From assembly GCA_018065025.1 (NCBI GenBank), contig JAGHUB010000094.1, positions 1 to 19,224 of the forward strand: a stretch of DNA of 19,224 bases, read 5' to 3'. This DNA is from Candidatus Equihabitans merdae (GTDB lineage: Bacteria; Bacillota; Clostridia; Lachnospirales; Lachnospiraceae). Below are positions 1-7,937 of the stretch, one piece after another (position 1 is the stretch's first letter; every line of letters starts with the position of its first letter). Under the pieces are notes generated by a model, which was given only the letters and a program-made list of their open reading frames with translations, was not told the origin of the DNA and did not search any database. The position numbers and the translations under genes are program-made.

Positions 1-353
1 CACTTAGTAGGATTGGCGGCCAGGATCTCTTCCGGGATACCGGCACTCTCCTTGCCGAACATCAGATAGCAATCCTCCGGGTATTCAACATCGGTATACA
101 ACTGACAGCCTTTAGTGGTGACATAGTATACCGGTACATCGTCGGCATGCGCCATGAATTCTTCATAGGTTGCCCAGCGATAAACATTAAGACGGGGCCA
201 GTAATCCATACCGGCCCGTCTGATGCTTTTCTCTGATAGATTAAATCCCAGTGGCTCGATGAGGTGCAATTCTGCCCCTACAGCCACGCAGGTACGCCCG
301 ATATTGCCGGTATTGCCCGGGATCTCAGGCTCAAGTAAAACTAATCTTACCAT
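1..353 (-). CDS. trmL: tRNA (cytidine(34)-2'-O)-methyltransferase TrmL, 3' end cut by window edge
   Basis: SPOUT-family enzyme that 2'-O-methylates the wobble nucleotide of tRNA-Leu using SAM in the cytoplasm. I translated it by hand: the ATG is at 353-351 and about 117 codons are in the window, where the family is usually about 155 residues, so the C-terminal knot and its last SAM motif are missing. The N-terminus MVRLVLLEPEIPGNTGNIGR matches the TrmL signature (EPxIPxNTGNIxRT). Near residues 98-109 the segment MFGKESAGIPEE matches SPOUT motif 2 (FGxExxGLP). The gene starts 15 bases after the stop of the symporter upstream, with only a weak GGAA-like ribosome site, so it is probably read from the symporter transcript. 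The family assignment is firm; the tRNA target is inferred from the family. Confidence 0.93.
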   Translation of the reverse strand, partial: MVRLVLLEPEIPGNTGNIGRTCVAVGAELHLIEPLGFNLSEKSIRRAGMDYWPRLNVYRWATYEEFMAHADDVPVYYVTTKGCQLYTDVEYPEDCYLMFGKESAGIPEEILAANPTK

Positions 354-368
354 GATATACGTTTAGAA

Positions 369-1796
369 TTAATTCCAGAAATCAGTCTTCTGCTTCAGAT
401 CGATAGAAGAAGCTTTGAAGACCGGATCCTTACCGGCTTTGCGCTGTGCAACATAGTCGTTAAGGCACTTAACAGCAACGCCGCCCAGAACCAGGATAAC
501 CGGTACGTTGATGATAACGGCCATACCCTGAAGCATGTCGGCCAGATCCCATACAACACCTGCGCTGGCAACAGCACCAAGGAAGACGATGATAGTAGCA
601 ACGATACGGAAGATCAGAAGTTCTGTCTTAGTAGCATCGCGCTTGATGATGAATTCAAGGCAGCCTTCGCAGTATGAATAGTTACCGATCAGAGTTGTGA
701 AGGCGAACAGTGACATAGCGACGGACAGGAATACCGGACCCCATGTACCAAGAGCAGCCTGCATAGAATTCTGAACATAAACAGCACCGGCGATATCAGC
801 TGTGGGTTCAACGCCTGAGATCAGGAACATGAAAGCGGAAGCTGTGCAGATCAGCAGTGTGTCGATGAAAACGGAAAGCATCTGAACCAGACCCTGTTTG
901 GCCGGATGTGATACGGAAGCTCTGGCAGCAGCATTAGGAGCAGAACCCATACCGGCTTCGTTGGAGTAAAGACCACGCTTGATACCCCACATGATGCAGG
1001 AACCTGAGAAACCACCGAAGATGGACTTGAAGTCGAAAGCACTTCTGAAGATGCTGCCGAACATGGCCGGCAGAGCAGTGATATGTGTGATCAGAACGAT
1101 CAGAGATACCAGAACATAGAGGACGCCCATGATGGGAACCAGGTATTCTGTAACCTTGATCAGTCTCTTAGCACCACCAACAACGATGATACCGAAGAGG
1201 ATCATCAGGATAAGACCGATGATGATGGGTGTGCTGCTTTCTTTGTAGAAACCGAAAACAGAGAATGTGGACTGCAGGTTGTAGGCAGCCAGCAGGTTGT
1301 AACCCAGAGCATAGATCAGGATGATCAGGATTGAGAAGATAACGCCAAGCCAACGCATATTGAGGGCCTGTTCCATGTAGAAGGCGGGACCACCTTTACT
1401 TGTTCCGTCATCATCTTTCTTTTTGTAGATCTGAGCCAGTGTGGATTCAACGAAAGCTGTTGCACCACCGACGAAGGCGGTTACCCACATCCAGAAGATG
1501 GCGCCGGGGCCACCCAGACAGATAGCTGTAGAAACACCGATAATGTTACCGGTACCAACACGTGAAGCAGTAGATACCATCAGAGCACCAAATGATGATA
1601 CACCTTCTTTTTCACTGGGTTTCTCCATGATGGAGCGGCAGGCTTCTTTGAAAAGACGAACCTGCATACCTTTTGTCATAACAGTAAAGACAATACCGGC
1701 TACCAGAAGGAACAGTGGCACGATATAGGGTTTGTAGAGAATATCGCAGACGGCCAGAATACCGGTATCGATAGACTCCAGAATGGAACTGAACAT
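369..1796 (-). CDS. Alanine/glycine:cation symporter (AGCS family)
   Basis: Integral membrane carrier that imports alanine, glycine or a related amino acid with Na+ or H+. The 475 residues, with about ten hydrophobic segments, are full length for the family. Signatures seen are SRVGTGNIIGVSTAICLGGP (78-97), GGPAFYM (135-141) and GLYSNEAGMGSAPNAAA (275-291), which hold the conserved Asn and Gly residues of the substrate and Na+ site. The ATG has a strong AGGGAGG site 8 bases upstream. It has its own extended -10 promoter at 1849-1857, immediately after the terminator of the preceding operon, and trmL follows after 15 bases. Family members are often called AlsT or DagA; the exact substrate cannot be told from sequence. 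A glutamate dehydrogenase gene nearby is compatible with amino-acid use. Confidence 0.95.
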   Translation of the reverse strand: MFSSILESIDTGILAVCDILYKPYIVPLFLLVAGIVFTVMTKGMQVRLFKEACRSIMEKPSEKEGVSSFGALMVSTASRVGTGNIIGVSTAICLGGPGAIFWMWVTAFVGGATAFVESTLAQIYKKKDDDGTSKGGPAFYMEQALNMRWLGVIFSILIILIYALGYNLLAAYNLQSTFSVFGFYKESSTPIIIGLILMILFGIIVVGGAKRLIKVTEYLVPIMGVLYVLVSLIVLITHITALPAMFGSIFRSAFDFKSIFGGFSGSCIMWGIKRGLYSNEAGMGSAPNAAARASVSHPAKQGLVQMLSVFIDTLLICTASAFMFLISGVEPTADIAGAVYVQNSMQAALGTWGPVFLSVAMSLFAFTTLIGNYSYCEGCLEFIIKRDATKTELLIFRIVATIIVFLGAVASAGVVWDLADMLQGMAVIINVPVILVLGGVAVKCLNDYVAQRKAGKDPVFKASSIDLKQKTDFWN

Positions 1797-1848
1797 AAAA
1801 CTACCTCCCTAATATTATTTTCCGGATATAAAATGCGGATACCGAGAC

Positions 1849-1857
1849 ATTATAGCA
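1849..1857 (-). promoter_or_regulatory. Extended -10 promoter for the AGCS symporter gene
   Basis: On the minus strand TGCTATAAT is a perfect -10 (1854-1849) with the TGn extension. No good -35 lies 16-18 bases upstream, which is tolerable for extended -10 promoters. The T of the TG motif is the last base of the T-run of the preceding terminator, so terminator and promoter abut. The expected start is near 1842, giving a leader of about 45 nt to the ATG at 1796. Confidence 0.6.
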
Positions 1858-1885
1858 AAAAAGGGACAGCCTACGCTATCCCTTT
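1857..1885 (-). terminator. Intrinsic terminator of the LDH-like gene operon
   Basis: Read on the minus strand, arms AAAGGGATAGC and GCTGTCCCTTT pair over 11 bp (one G-U pair) around a GTAG loop and are followed by TTTTTT. The G-U pair forms only in minus-strand RNA, so the orientation is clear. It lies about 45 bases after the stop of the LDH-like gene. Confidence 0.9.
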
Positions 1886-1930
1886 AAACCTTCATCACGT
1901 TGAATTGTTACTATTTCCTATATTGATCTT

Positions 1931-3205
1931 TTAATATTCAAACACTTTCAACATATCATAGGTCTCATGAATCCTCTTCATAAGGTCATCCTTGATGTTT
2001 TCCCGCTCCAGAGAGATTCCATGACTTGTAAAACGACTGCGGCAGCCAAAATAAGTGCCACCCATAGGCACAGCTCCATAGTGAACCTGACCTTTCATGA
2101 GACGCAGGATGCTGACGGCTGCAGATGACAGACCCGGGGCAATATAGGGCTTGAAGCCCAGGTCCCGAACCTTCAGATTGGCGGTTCTGGTCAGGTCAGT
2201 CAGATGACAGGAGACCTCATTATTATAATCTTCGTCAAAACTGTTGGCCGCAATAAGGCCCTGTCCGTGAGGACCGTAGACCCGGCCTTTCTCAAATTCT
2301 ATCTCATTTTTCTTAGCATAATAAGCTGCACGGGCTGCCATAACACCAAGGCCAAAGCCCTGAACCTGTTCCGGCATCAGGCCCATGAAGTCCATATGCC
2401 CCTCCTGATCCTTCTGACTATCCAGGAAAATGCCCCGGCTCAGATGATCTACCGGATCGGATACCTGACAGAAAAGTCCCTGAAAATGTGCTTGTCTTGC
2501 CATAGCGGCATAAGAGGCCAGCATGCCTCGATTGGCTTCATACTGGGCCATGCGCACATCTTTAACAGTGGTACCAAGACCCGGTACGCCTTTTGAGGCT
2601 GTAAAGATAAACACATCGCAGTCAAAGAGATGGTCCGGATCGGCGATCTTGATCACCGGCATGGATCTGTCATCATCAATGGGCAGGACCTGGTTAAGCT
2701 CGATCTCATAGCGGGCCATCATAGGCTCATAAGGATCAAAGACAGCTACCTCTGAGATATCATTTCCCAGAAGCTTAAGACCTGTCAGCACAGTTCCGCC
2801 TACATCTCCAAGGCCCACAAGAGTGACTTTATAACCGTCACGCTTGGGATTCATAACATTTTCCAGGAAATCGTAGCAGCGACCAAAGGCTGTATTTAAA
2901 AGCACGGCCCCATCATTGGATACCAGCTGACTAAGTGTCTCCCTGTCTTTGTCAGAATTCGGAGCGCTCACCAAGCTGTCCTCTTTGCAGGGCTTAAGTA
3001 ATTCAATCCCCTCTTCTTCAAAGAGCTCTCCCACCTGACTAATAGCTGTCACACCACGACTCGTCAGGGGATCTCTGTTGGTCAGAAAAACCAGAGGTGA
3101 GCAGGCTTCTTCTGCCAAAACCGCGCCTTCCGGCAATGTCAGCTCCTGTTCAGAACTCTCCCATTCAGTGACTAAACATTTGTTTTTCCAAGAAAAATAC
3201 TTCAA
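1931..3205 (-). CDS. LDH/MDH-superfamily protein with N-terminal extension, function unknown
   Basis: A 424-residue protein whose residues about 125-420 follow the lactate/malate dehydrogenase fold: NAD-binding loop VTLVGLGDVGG (127-137), an Asp closing strand 2 (VFDPYE, D157) that favours NAD over NADP, SDPVDHLSR (249-257) in place of the usual NPVD, and GPHGQG (311-316) with H313 where the catalytic His of GEHG sits. The Asp that normally partners that His appears to be Met289, and the mobile loop after FTASKG lacks the usual Arg, so ordinary lactate or malate turnover is doubtful. Residues 1-124 are an extension I do not recognise. The start is TTG (3205-3203), supported by GAGG 8 bases upstream and by the lack of an ATG before the fold. 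It begins 2 bases after the stop of the 1529-residue gene, implying translational coupling and a shared job. Confidence 0.8.
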   Translation of the reverse strand: MKYFSWKNKCLVTEWESSEQELTLPEGAVLAEEACSPLVFLTNRDPLTSRGVTAISQVGELFEEEGIELLKPCKEDSLVSAPNSDKDRETLSQLVSNDGAVLLNTAFGRCYDFLENVMNPKRDGYKVTLVGLGDVGGTVLTGLKLLGNDISEVAVFDPYEPMMARYEIELNQVLPIDDDRSMPVIKIADPDHLFDCDVFIFTASKGVPGLGTTVKDVRMAQYEANRGMLASYAAMARQAHFQGLFCQVSDPVDHLSRGIFLDSQKDQEGHMDFMGLMPEQVQGFGLGVMAARAAYYAKKNEIEFEKGRVYGPHGQGLIAANSFDEDYNNEVSCHLTDLTRTANLKVRDLGFKPYIAPGLSSAAVSILRLMKGQVHYGAVPMGGTYFGCRSRFTSHGISLERENIKDDLMKRIHETYDMLKVFEY

Positions 3206-3207
3206 TA

Positions 3208-6200
3208 TTAAACCTCAAACTTACTGATACGGCGGATCTGCAGTATATCATCTTTCAGATATTCGGTAGCAGGAAGTGCCGTGTTATAAATCATACTCCG
3301 TCCCTTATCAGGTACACGGGGCTGTCTCAAAGCTTCGCTTAAGCGGCCGATGGTCAGGGTCACGTTAAAGTTATCCTGATGGGTCTTCTCCAGAGCTGCC
3401 ATGATTTCTCTGGCCCCTTCCAGAGCTGCCAGGGACAGGTCGATGACAGATTCCTCAGACACGCCATTAAGATAGCCGGGATAGCAATAGGGCAAAATCA
3501 TGTTAAGAGAAGGCATGAGAGGTTCTTCAACCATGCGGCCTTCAATGCCGTCACCGCCAATGAAGGGGTAGAGGGCACTTTCAGAGAACCAATAGCGCAG
3601 GTTGGGGATGTAATATTCACATTCAGCCTGACGATTCTGACGGCGCATGGAATCCCGGCCACGGCCGGACATGATACCAACCAGAACACAGGCAATCTGC
3701 ACTTCTTCTTCGTTGAAAACTTCATCCATACGAAGCAGTCGCTTACTCTTATGAAGGAAGTCATCTACAAGAATAACGGGACGATGGAAAGATTTCAATG
3801 CCCTTACCTGATTGCGAAGGGGTGAATAATTCGGCGTCTCACGAATACTGAACTGGGCCGGATAGGGCTCATAACACTTCTCAACATGAAGAGCCTTGGT
3901 AACTGTATAAGGTACCAGCTCATCTGACAGCACCCTGCCGTAAGGTACACACATAAGGGGTCCCAGCTTCTTGGGATCTTCCGGTGTCTCTTCCATGGCA
4001 TTCATGCGGACAATGCGTTCTACCAAGGCGCCATTAATGATCTCAGAATCAAAGCTTAAGAGAAGCTGACCCGGGAACATTTCATTCAAAGCAGCACGCA
4101 GGCGGAGACGGCTTCGTGAGAATGCTTCCACCACAGATGCAGCAAAGCGGTGCGGTTTCTTAACCGAACTCATGGCATCCTGCAGCAGCATGACCGGAGC
4201 ACGCATATCCACACAGAAAATGTCCGGACGGCCTTCCAAGGCCTGGAAGCCCAGCTCTCTGAGAGCTGCACATTTCTCCTCTTCTTCCGGAGATGCGATA
4301 CACAAGGCATAGGTATGTGCCCCTTCCAGAGAACGAACCAGCAATTCATTGAGAACCATGCGGTACAATTCCTGACTGGGGTGCCCCATACTGTTGATAC
4401 TTTCGATAAAGAGCAGCTTGCCTGAAGCCCGGCGTCTGACCAGACTGGCTACTTCAGGATCATGGAAGAGATCATAAAGATCATCCACACTGCCGCTGCG
4501 GCCAATAGTCCATCCAAGCAACTCCTGACCATAGCGGAAGAGGCCGGCAGCCATCGCTTCCCGGCAAGACTCTCCGGATTGGGCGATCACTTCCGGCGCA
4601 TTGGTCCAGTCTCCCTGATAGAGACGGAAACTCAAGTCATGACGGTCAAAAGTCTGCTTATCATCGCTTTCACGGATATAGAGACCCTTTTCATAAATCA
4701 GATTCTGAACCGTGGGAGCTACCAGCATGGAAATATCCAGCTTCATATCCACGGATTCACGGATTCTTGTGGAGCTGACGGATTCGAAGAAAGAAGGCAG
4801 GTTAATGTAATTCACATTTCCCTTCAAAATAGCTTCGATGCGGCGACGGCCTTCATCACCTTCCTCACGGCCAAAGACAATATGGTCGTAATAAGCAGCG
4901 CCATCCGGATCTTTCAGCCTGTAAGCTGAGGCATTGCAGACTACATCACTGCCGCAGACGATGGTCACTTCCTTCTGTGGCAGAAGGGATGCCAGCAATT
5001 TCAGATCTCCGGGAGCTGCAAGATTGATGGGAATCTCATCAGCAAAAAGATAGGTATCCTTCTGGTCTGCCACAGACATGGCCACGATCTGACGGCGGAG
5101 AAGTTTAGGCAGGGTCTTCTTACGCCAGGAGAATTCATCCACAGCCAGATAGACTTCGTATCCCATATCTCTGATATAGGAAACGATCTGCTTGTGTCCC
5201 ACGGAAAACGGATCGAAGGTACCGGGGAAGAAAGCAGCTTTCTTCATAACAGGATAGATAAATGCGCCGCACTTTACCTGGTATTCCACGATGAATCGAT
5301 ACAAATGGTTGAGCATGGCGGAACGATTATAGATATCCAGGTGGACTACCTTGCTGTCAGACAGGATAGTCAATAATTTCTTATGAATGCTCATAAAGAT
5401 ATCACTGCGCTGTTCATAAGAAAGCTTTTCATTACCAAGAATATTGATACACAGAACGCGAAGAGCCGTACCTGCGATCTCGTCTTCATAATGACAGATA
5501 CCGGTGAAAATGATACCTACCAGACGCTCTCTCATCTCCTTGGCATCCTCAGGCAGTTCGCAGATGAGACGGCCAAGAGTCTGCATGGCCACACGGGCAT
5601 GGAGAAGAGAGCCTGTACCCACAAGACCTTCCAGCTGATCCACAGATTCAGCCATTTCTTTCTCAGCCAGGCGGCTCATCATAGCACCCAGATAGGGGGC
5701 GATAAACATAGATACCTGTTCACGGCCTGTCTCCAGTTCACGGGTCAGGTCGATGACGATTTCATTGATCTGGTCTTCTTTAAGGCCCTCTGCCACCTTC
5801 AGCAGATATTCACCGGCTGCTTCTCTGGCCGGCAGATGTTCACTGACAGACAGCATATTGGCCAGATGCATGGCGATTCGGAGACGATCCCAGGGGTGAT
5901 TGAGAACATGGTGGCAAAGCATATCCATCTGTTCGCACTTAATGGTCCAATGAACACTGAATTTAAGATTATCCAGATAAATGCGGCGAACTTCTTCACT
6001 GTTCATGGATGCAGGTTCACGAACCAGCATTTTGTCTCTGGCATAAAGCAATACATTACGGTGTTCGAAACCATTTGCCTCATAATTCTTCAGGATTTCT
6101 ACCAGATCAGGTCTCAGAACAGTAGAAGTCATCAGATGGCGAATGGCCATCATCACCATCATATCCATATCTTCAGCCTGACCGATGACACGGTTAATGG

Positions 6201-7797
6201 CATCCAAATAGACCTTAGCCGGCACTTTGTCCAGATAATGCACCGGCACCTGACGGATAGCATCCAGAAGAACAAAGGTATCCCCCTGATCCTTCTCCAG
6301 ACGATCTACCAAAGGCTGCAGCAAGTCTGCCGCATCCTTCTCATCGCAGGAATTAAAGAGGGAATAGGTAATGTTTTTCAGACAGTTAACGATACGAAGG
6401 GCATGCTTAGAAGAGATGCCGCGATCCGGCACCATGATCTTGTCCAGATATTCTTTCCACAGATCCACTGATTCTGACAGAAGAGCCATCATAGTAGGCA
6501 TGATAGCGGACTCCTTGGCATGCTCCGGACGTTCCTTACGGTACTTGGGACCACTGTTTGCCAGGATCTCACCCATGATATTGCCGGCCATACGACGGAC
6601 ATCACCATGAGGATGCATCAGCAATTCATAGAGGAAAAGCAGAGTCTTCTGCTTGTTGGCTCTGGTCATGTAAGTGTTGTATTCGCCAAATAATAAGAGA
6701 TAAGTACGAATACGCTGAAGATTTTTCTCACCCTTGGCGGTTTCCAGCAGACTTTCCAGCTTACGGTCGGTACTGATCTCACGCATGAGACGAATACTGC
6801 CTTCCAGAGACATTTCCCTAAGTCCCTGAAGGGCCTCTTCTGCTGTCATAAGAGAGGCATCTTTGACAGGAGGCTGACCCTGATACTCTTCTCCGATCAC
6901 AGGAGATACGCCGTAACGCTGCAGCAAGAGTTCGAAGTCTCTGAGCTTGGCGTAGACCGTGTCATAGCGGGCCTTCTTCTCCGGGGTCATGTTATAGAGC
7001 TTTGAGAAAATGATATCTCTGGCTTCAGACAGAGAATAAATGGTCATATGTTCCTTGCCATTCTCATCCCGGTAACCTCTGACACGGAAATCACCATAGA
7101 TCAGCAGCAGGGATTCGATGGGCAGGTTTTCAAATTCCAGGTCCCAGGTGGAATGATTGGCGGAAACGTGGCCGATCTGTTCCATATCGTGGTCCAGGAA
7201 CCACTGCCAGGTATAGTAATAATGAAAATAAGGTACCCTCTTGGCATCATTCCCCCGGCAGCCGATCTTACCGATATCGTGGCAAAGGGCAGCGGCACCA
7301 GCCAGAGGCAGATTCACCTTGAAGCCGGCCTGATAGGCCTGAATGGCTGTATGCATGACCACATTGTAGACACCGATGGTATGAGATGCCAGGTCGAAGG
7401 GCATGACTTCACGGCCGATGCGCATGAGAGCCATATAATGCTCTTCCTGCACGGCCTGACGGAAGCGCTCATACTCCTTGGCTGTACGGCTCTTCTTGAC
7501 AGACTCTTCCGGAATCTCCCTAAGGTCACTTAAAGGATCGAAGCTATCCACATGCTGAAGGAAGAGACCTTCCAGAACAGAGATATACATCTCTTCATCT
7601 TCTGTCAGTACGGGGCGTTCACCCTCCGGGAAAATGCCGTGTCCCACCTTGTCATACAAGGCTTTCAGGGCTGTCACTGTTCCTTCTTCATCGAAAGCAG
7701 GAAATAAGATCTGCCAGACCTGACGGCATAAATCTTCCTGGTGACCATTAAGTAAGTCTAAGCGGCGCTGCATTTCTTCTGTCATGCGATCTGTCAT
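3208..7797 (-). CDS. Multidomain protein: HD domain, helical repeats, NMNAT-like nucleotidyltransferase, GNAT-like, PRTase-like
   Basis: A 1529-residue, apparently cytoplasmic protein (no signal peptide or membrane segment). An HD metal-phosphohydrolase-like domain covers about 120-250: H139, the LCHDIGK motif with H173-D174, and further His at 210 and 215. Residues about 320-840 are helical and resemble HEAT/ARM repeats. A nucleotidyltransferase domain of the NadD/CoaD superfamily covers about 853-1040: FFPGTFDPFSVGH (856-868) and SSTRIRE (1008-1014). About 1055-1190 looks GNAT-like (ending in ALRELGF). About 1275-1400 resembles a type I phosphoribosyltransferase, with VILVDDFLHKSKRL (1341-1354) replacing the usual DD-x4-TGGT loop. 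The ATG follows TTTTGAGGTTTCGATT, a good ribosome site. The downstream LDH-like gene starts 2 bases after its stop. HD and nucleotidyltransferase calls are strong, the last two domains tentative. A nucleotide or NAD-related role is inference. Confidence 0.85.
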   Translation of the reverse strand: MTDRMTEEMQRRLDLLNGHQEDLCRQVWQILFPAFDEEGTVTALKALYDKVGHGIFPEGERPVLTEDEEMYISVLEGLFLQHVDSFDPLSDLREIPEESVKKSRTAKEYERFRQAVQEEHYMALMRIGREVMPFDLASHTIGVYNVVMHTAIQAYQAGFKVNLPLAGAAALCHDIGKIGCRGNDAKRVPYFHYYYTWQWFLDHDMEQIGHVSANHSTWDLEFENLPIESLLLIYGDFRVRGYRDENGKEHMTIYSLSEARDIIFSKLYNMTPEKKARYDTVYAKLRDFELLLQRYGVSPVIGEEYQGQPPVKDASLMTAEEALQGLREMSLEGSIRLMREISTDRKLESLLETAKGEKNLQRIRTYLLLFGEYNTYMTRANKQKTLLFLYELLMHPHGDVRRMAGNIMGEILANSGPKYRKERPEHAKESAIMPTMMALLSESVDLWKEYLDKIMVPDRGISSKHALRIVNCLKNITYSLFNSCDEKDAADLLQPLVDRLEKDQGDTFVLLDAIRQVPVHYLDKVPAKVYLDAINRVIGQAEDMDMMVMMAIRHLMTSTVLRPDLVEILKNYEANGFEHRNVLLYARDKMLVREPASMNSEEVRRIYLDNLKFSVHWTIKCEQMDMLCHHVLNHPWDRLRIAMHLANMLSVSEHLPAREAAGEYLLKVAEGLKEDQINEIVIDLTRELETGREQVSMFIAPYLGAMMSRLAEKEMAESVDQLEGLVGTGSLLHARVAMQTLGRLICELPEDAKEMRERLVGIIFTGICHYEDEIAGTALRVLCINILGNEKLSYEQRSDIFMSIHKKLLTILSDSKVVHLDIYNRSAMLNHLYRFIVEYQVKCGAFIYPVMKKAAFFPGTFDPFSVGHKQIVSYIRDMGYEVYLAVDEFSWRKKTLPKLLRRQIVAMSVADQKDTYLFADEIPINLAAPGDLKLLASLLPQKEVTIVCGSDVVCNASAYRLKDPDGAAYYDHIVFGREEGDEGRRRIEAILKGNVNYINLPSFFESVSSTRIRESVDMKLDISMLVAPTVQNLIYEKGLYIRESDDKQTFDRHDLSFRLYQGDWTNAPEVIAQSGESCREAMAAGLFRYGQELLGWTIGRSGSVDDLYDLFHDPEVASLVRRRASGKLLFIESINSMGHPSQELYRMVLNELLVRSLEGAHTYALCIASPEEEEKCAALRELGFQALEGRPDIFCVDMRAPVMLLQDAMSSVKKPHRFAASVVEAFSRSRLRLRAALNEMFPGQLLLSFDSEIINGALVERIVRMNAMEETPEDPKKLGPLMCVPYGRVLSDELVPYTVTKALHVEKCYEPYPAQFSIRETPNYSPLRNQVRALKSFHRPVILVDDFLHKSKRLLRMDEVFNEEEVQIACVLVGIMSGRGRDSMRRQNRQAECEYYIPNLRYWFSESALYPFIGGDGIEGRMVEEPLMPSLNMILPYCYPGYLNGVSEESVIDLSLAALEGAREIMAALEKTHQDNFNVTLTIGRLSEALRQPRVPDKGRSMIYNTALPATEYLKDDILQIRRISKFEV

Positions 7798-7832
7798 AAT
7801 CGAAACCTCAAAATATATAAATGCCTAAAATC

Positions 7833-7868
7833 GGAAATAAGCTCCTTAATAATAAGGAGCTTATTTCC
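7833..7868. repeat. Perfect 16-bp inverted repeat, probable terminator-like hairpin after gdhA
   Basis: GGAAATAAGCTCCTTA (7833-7848) and its exact complement (7853-7868) enclose a 4-base loop. In minus-strand RNA it lies 70-105 bases after the gdhA stop and 36 bases before the start of the 1529-residue gene. What follows on the minus strand is GATTTTAGG, a poor U-tract, so termination may be partial; a role in RNA processing or stability is possible. No convincing promoter is seen between it and the next ATG. Confidence 0.6.
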
Positions 7869-7937
7869 CTGAGGGTTATATGTTTGGGGAGTTATAGAAC
7901 TTTGTATTTGAAAGGATTATTATGTGGAAAATATTCT

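Noticed and set aside
5383..6471. Long open frame (362 codons) on the plus strand opposite the 1529-residue gene
   Set aside because: It is a shadow: it has no recognisable domain, shows a His/Ile/Gln-rich composition typical of antisense frames and lies wholly within a clearly coding minus-strand gene.
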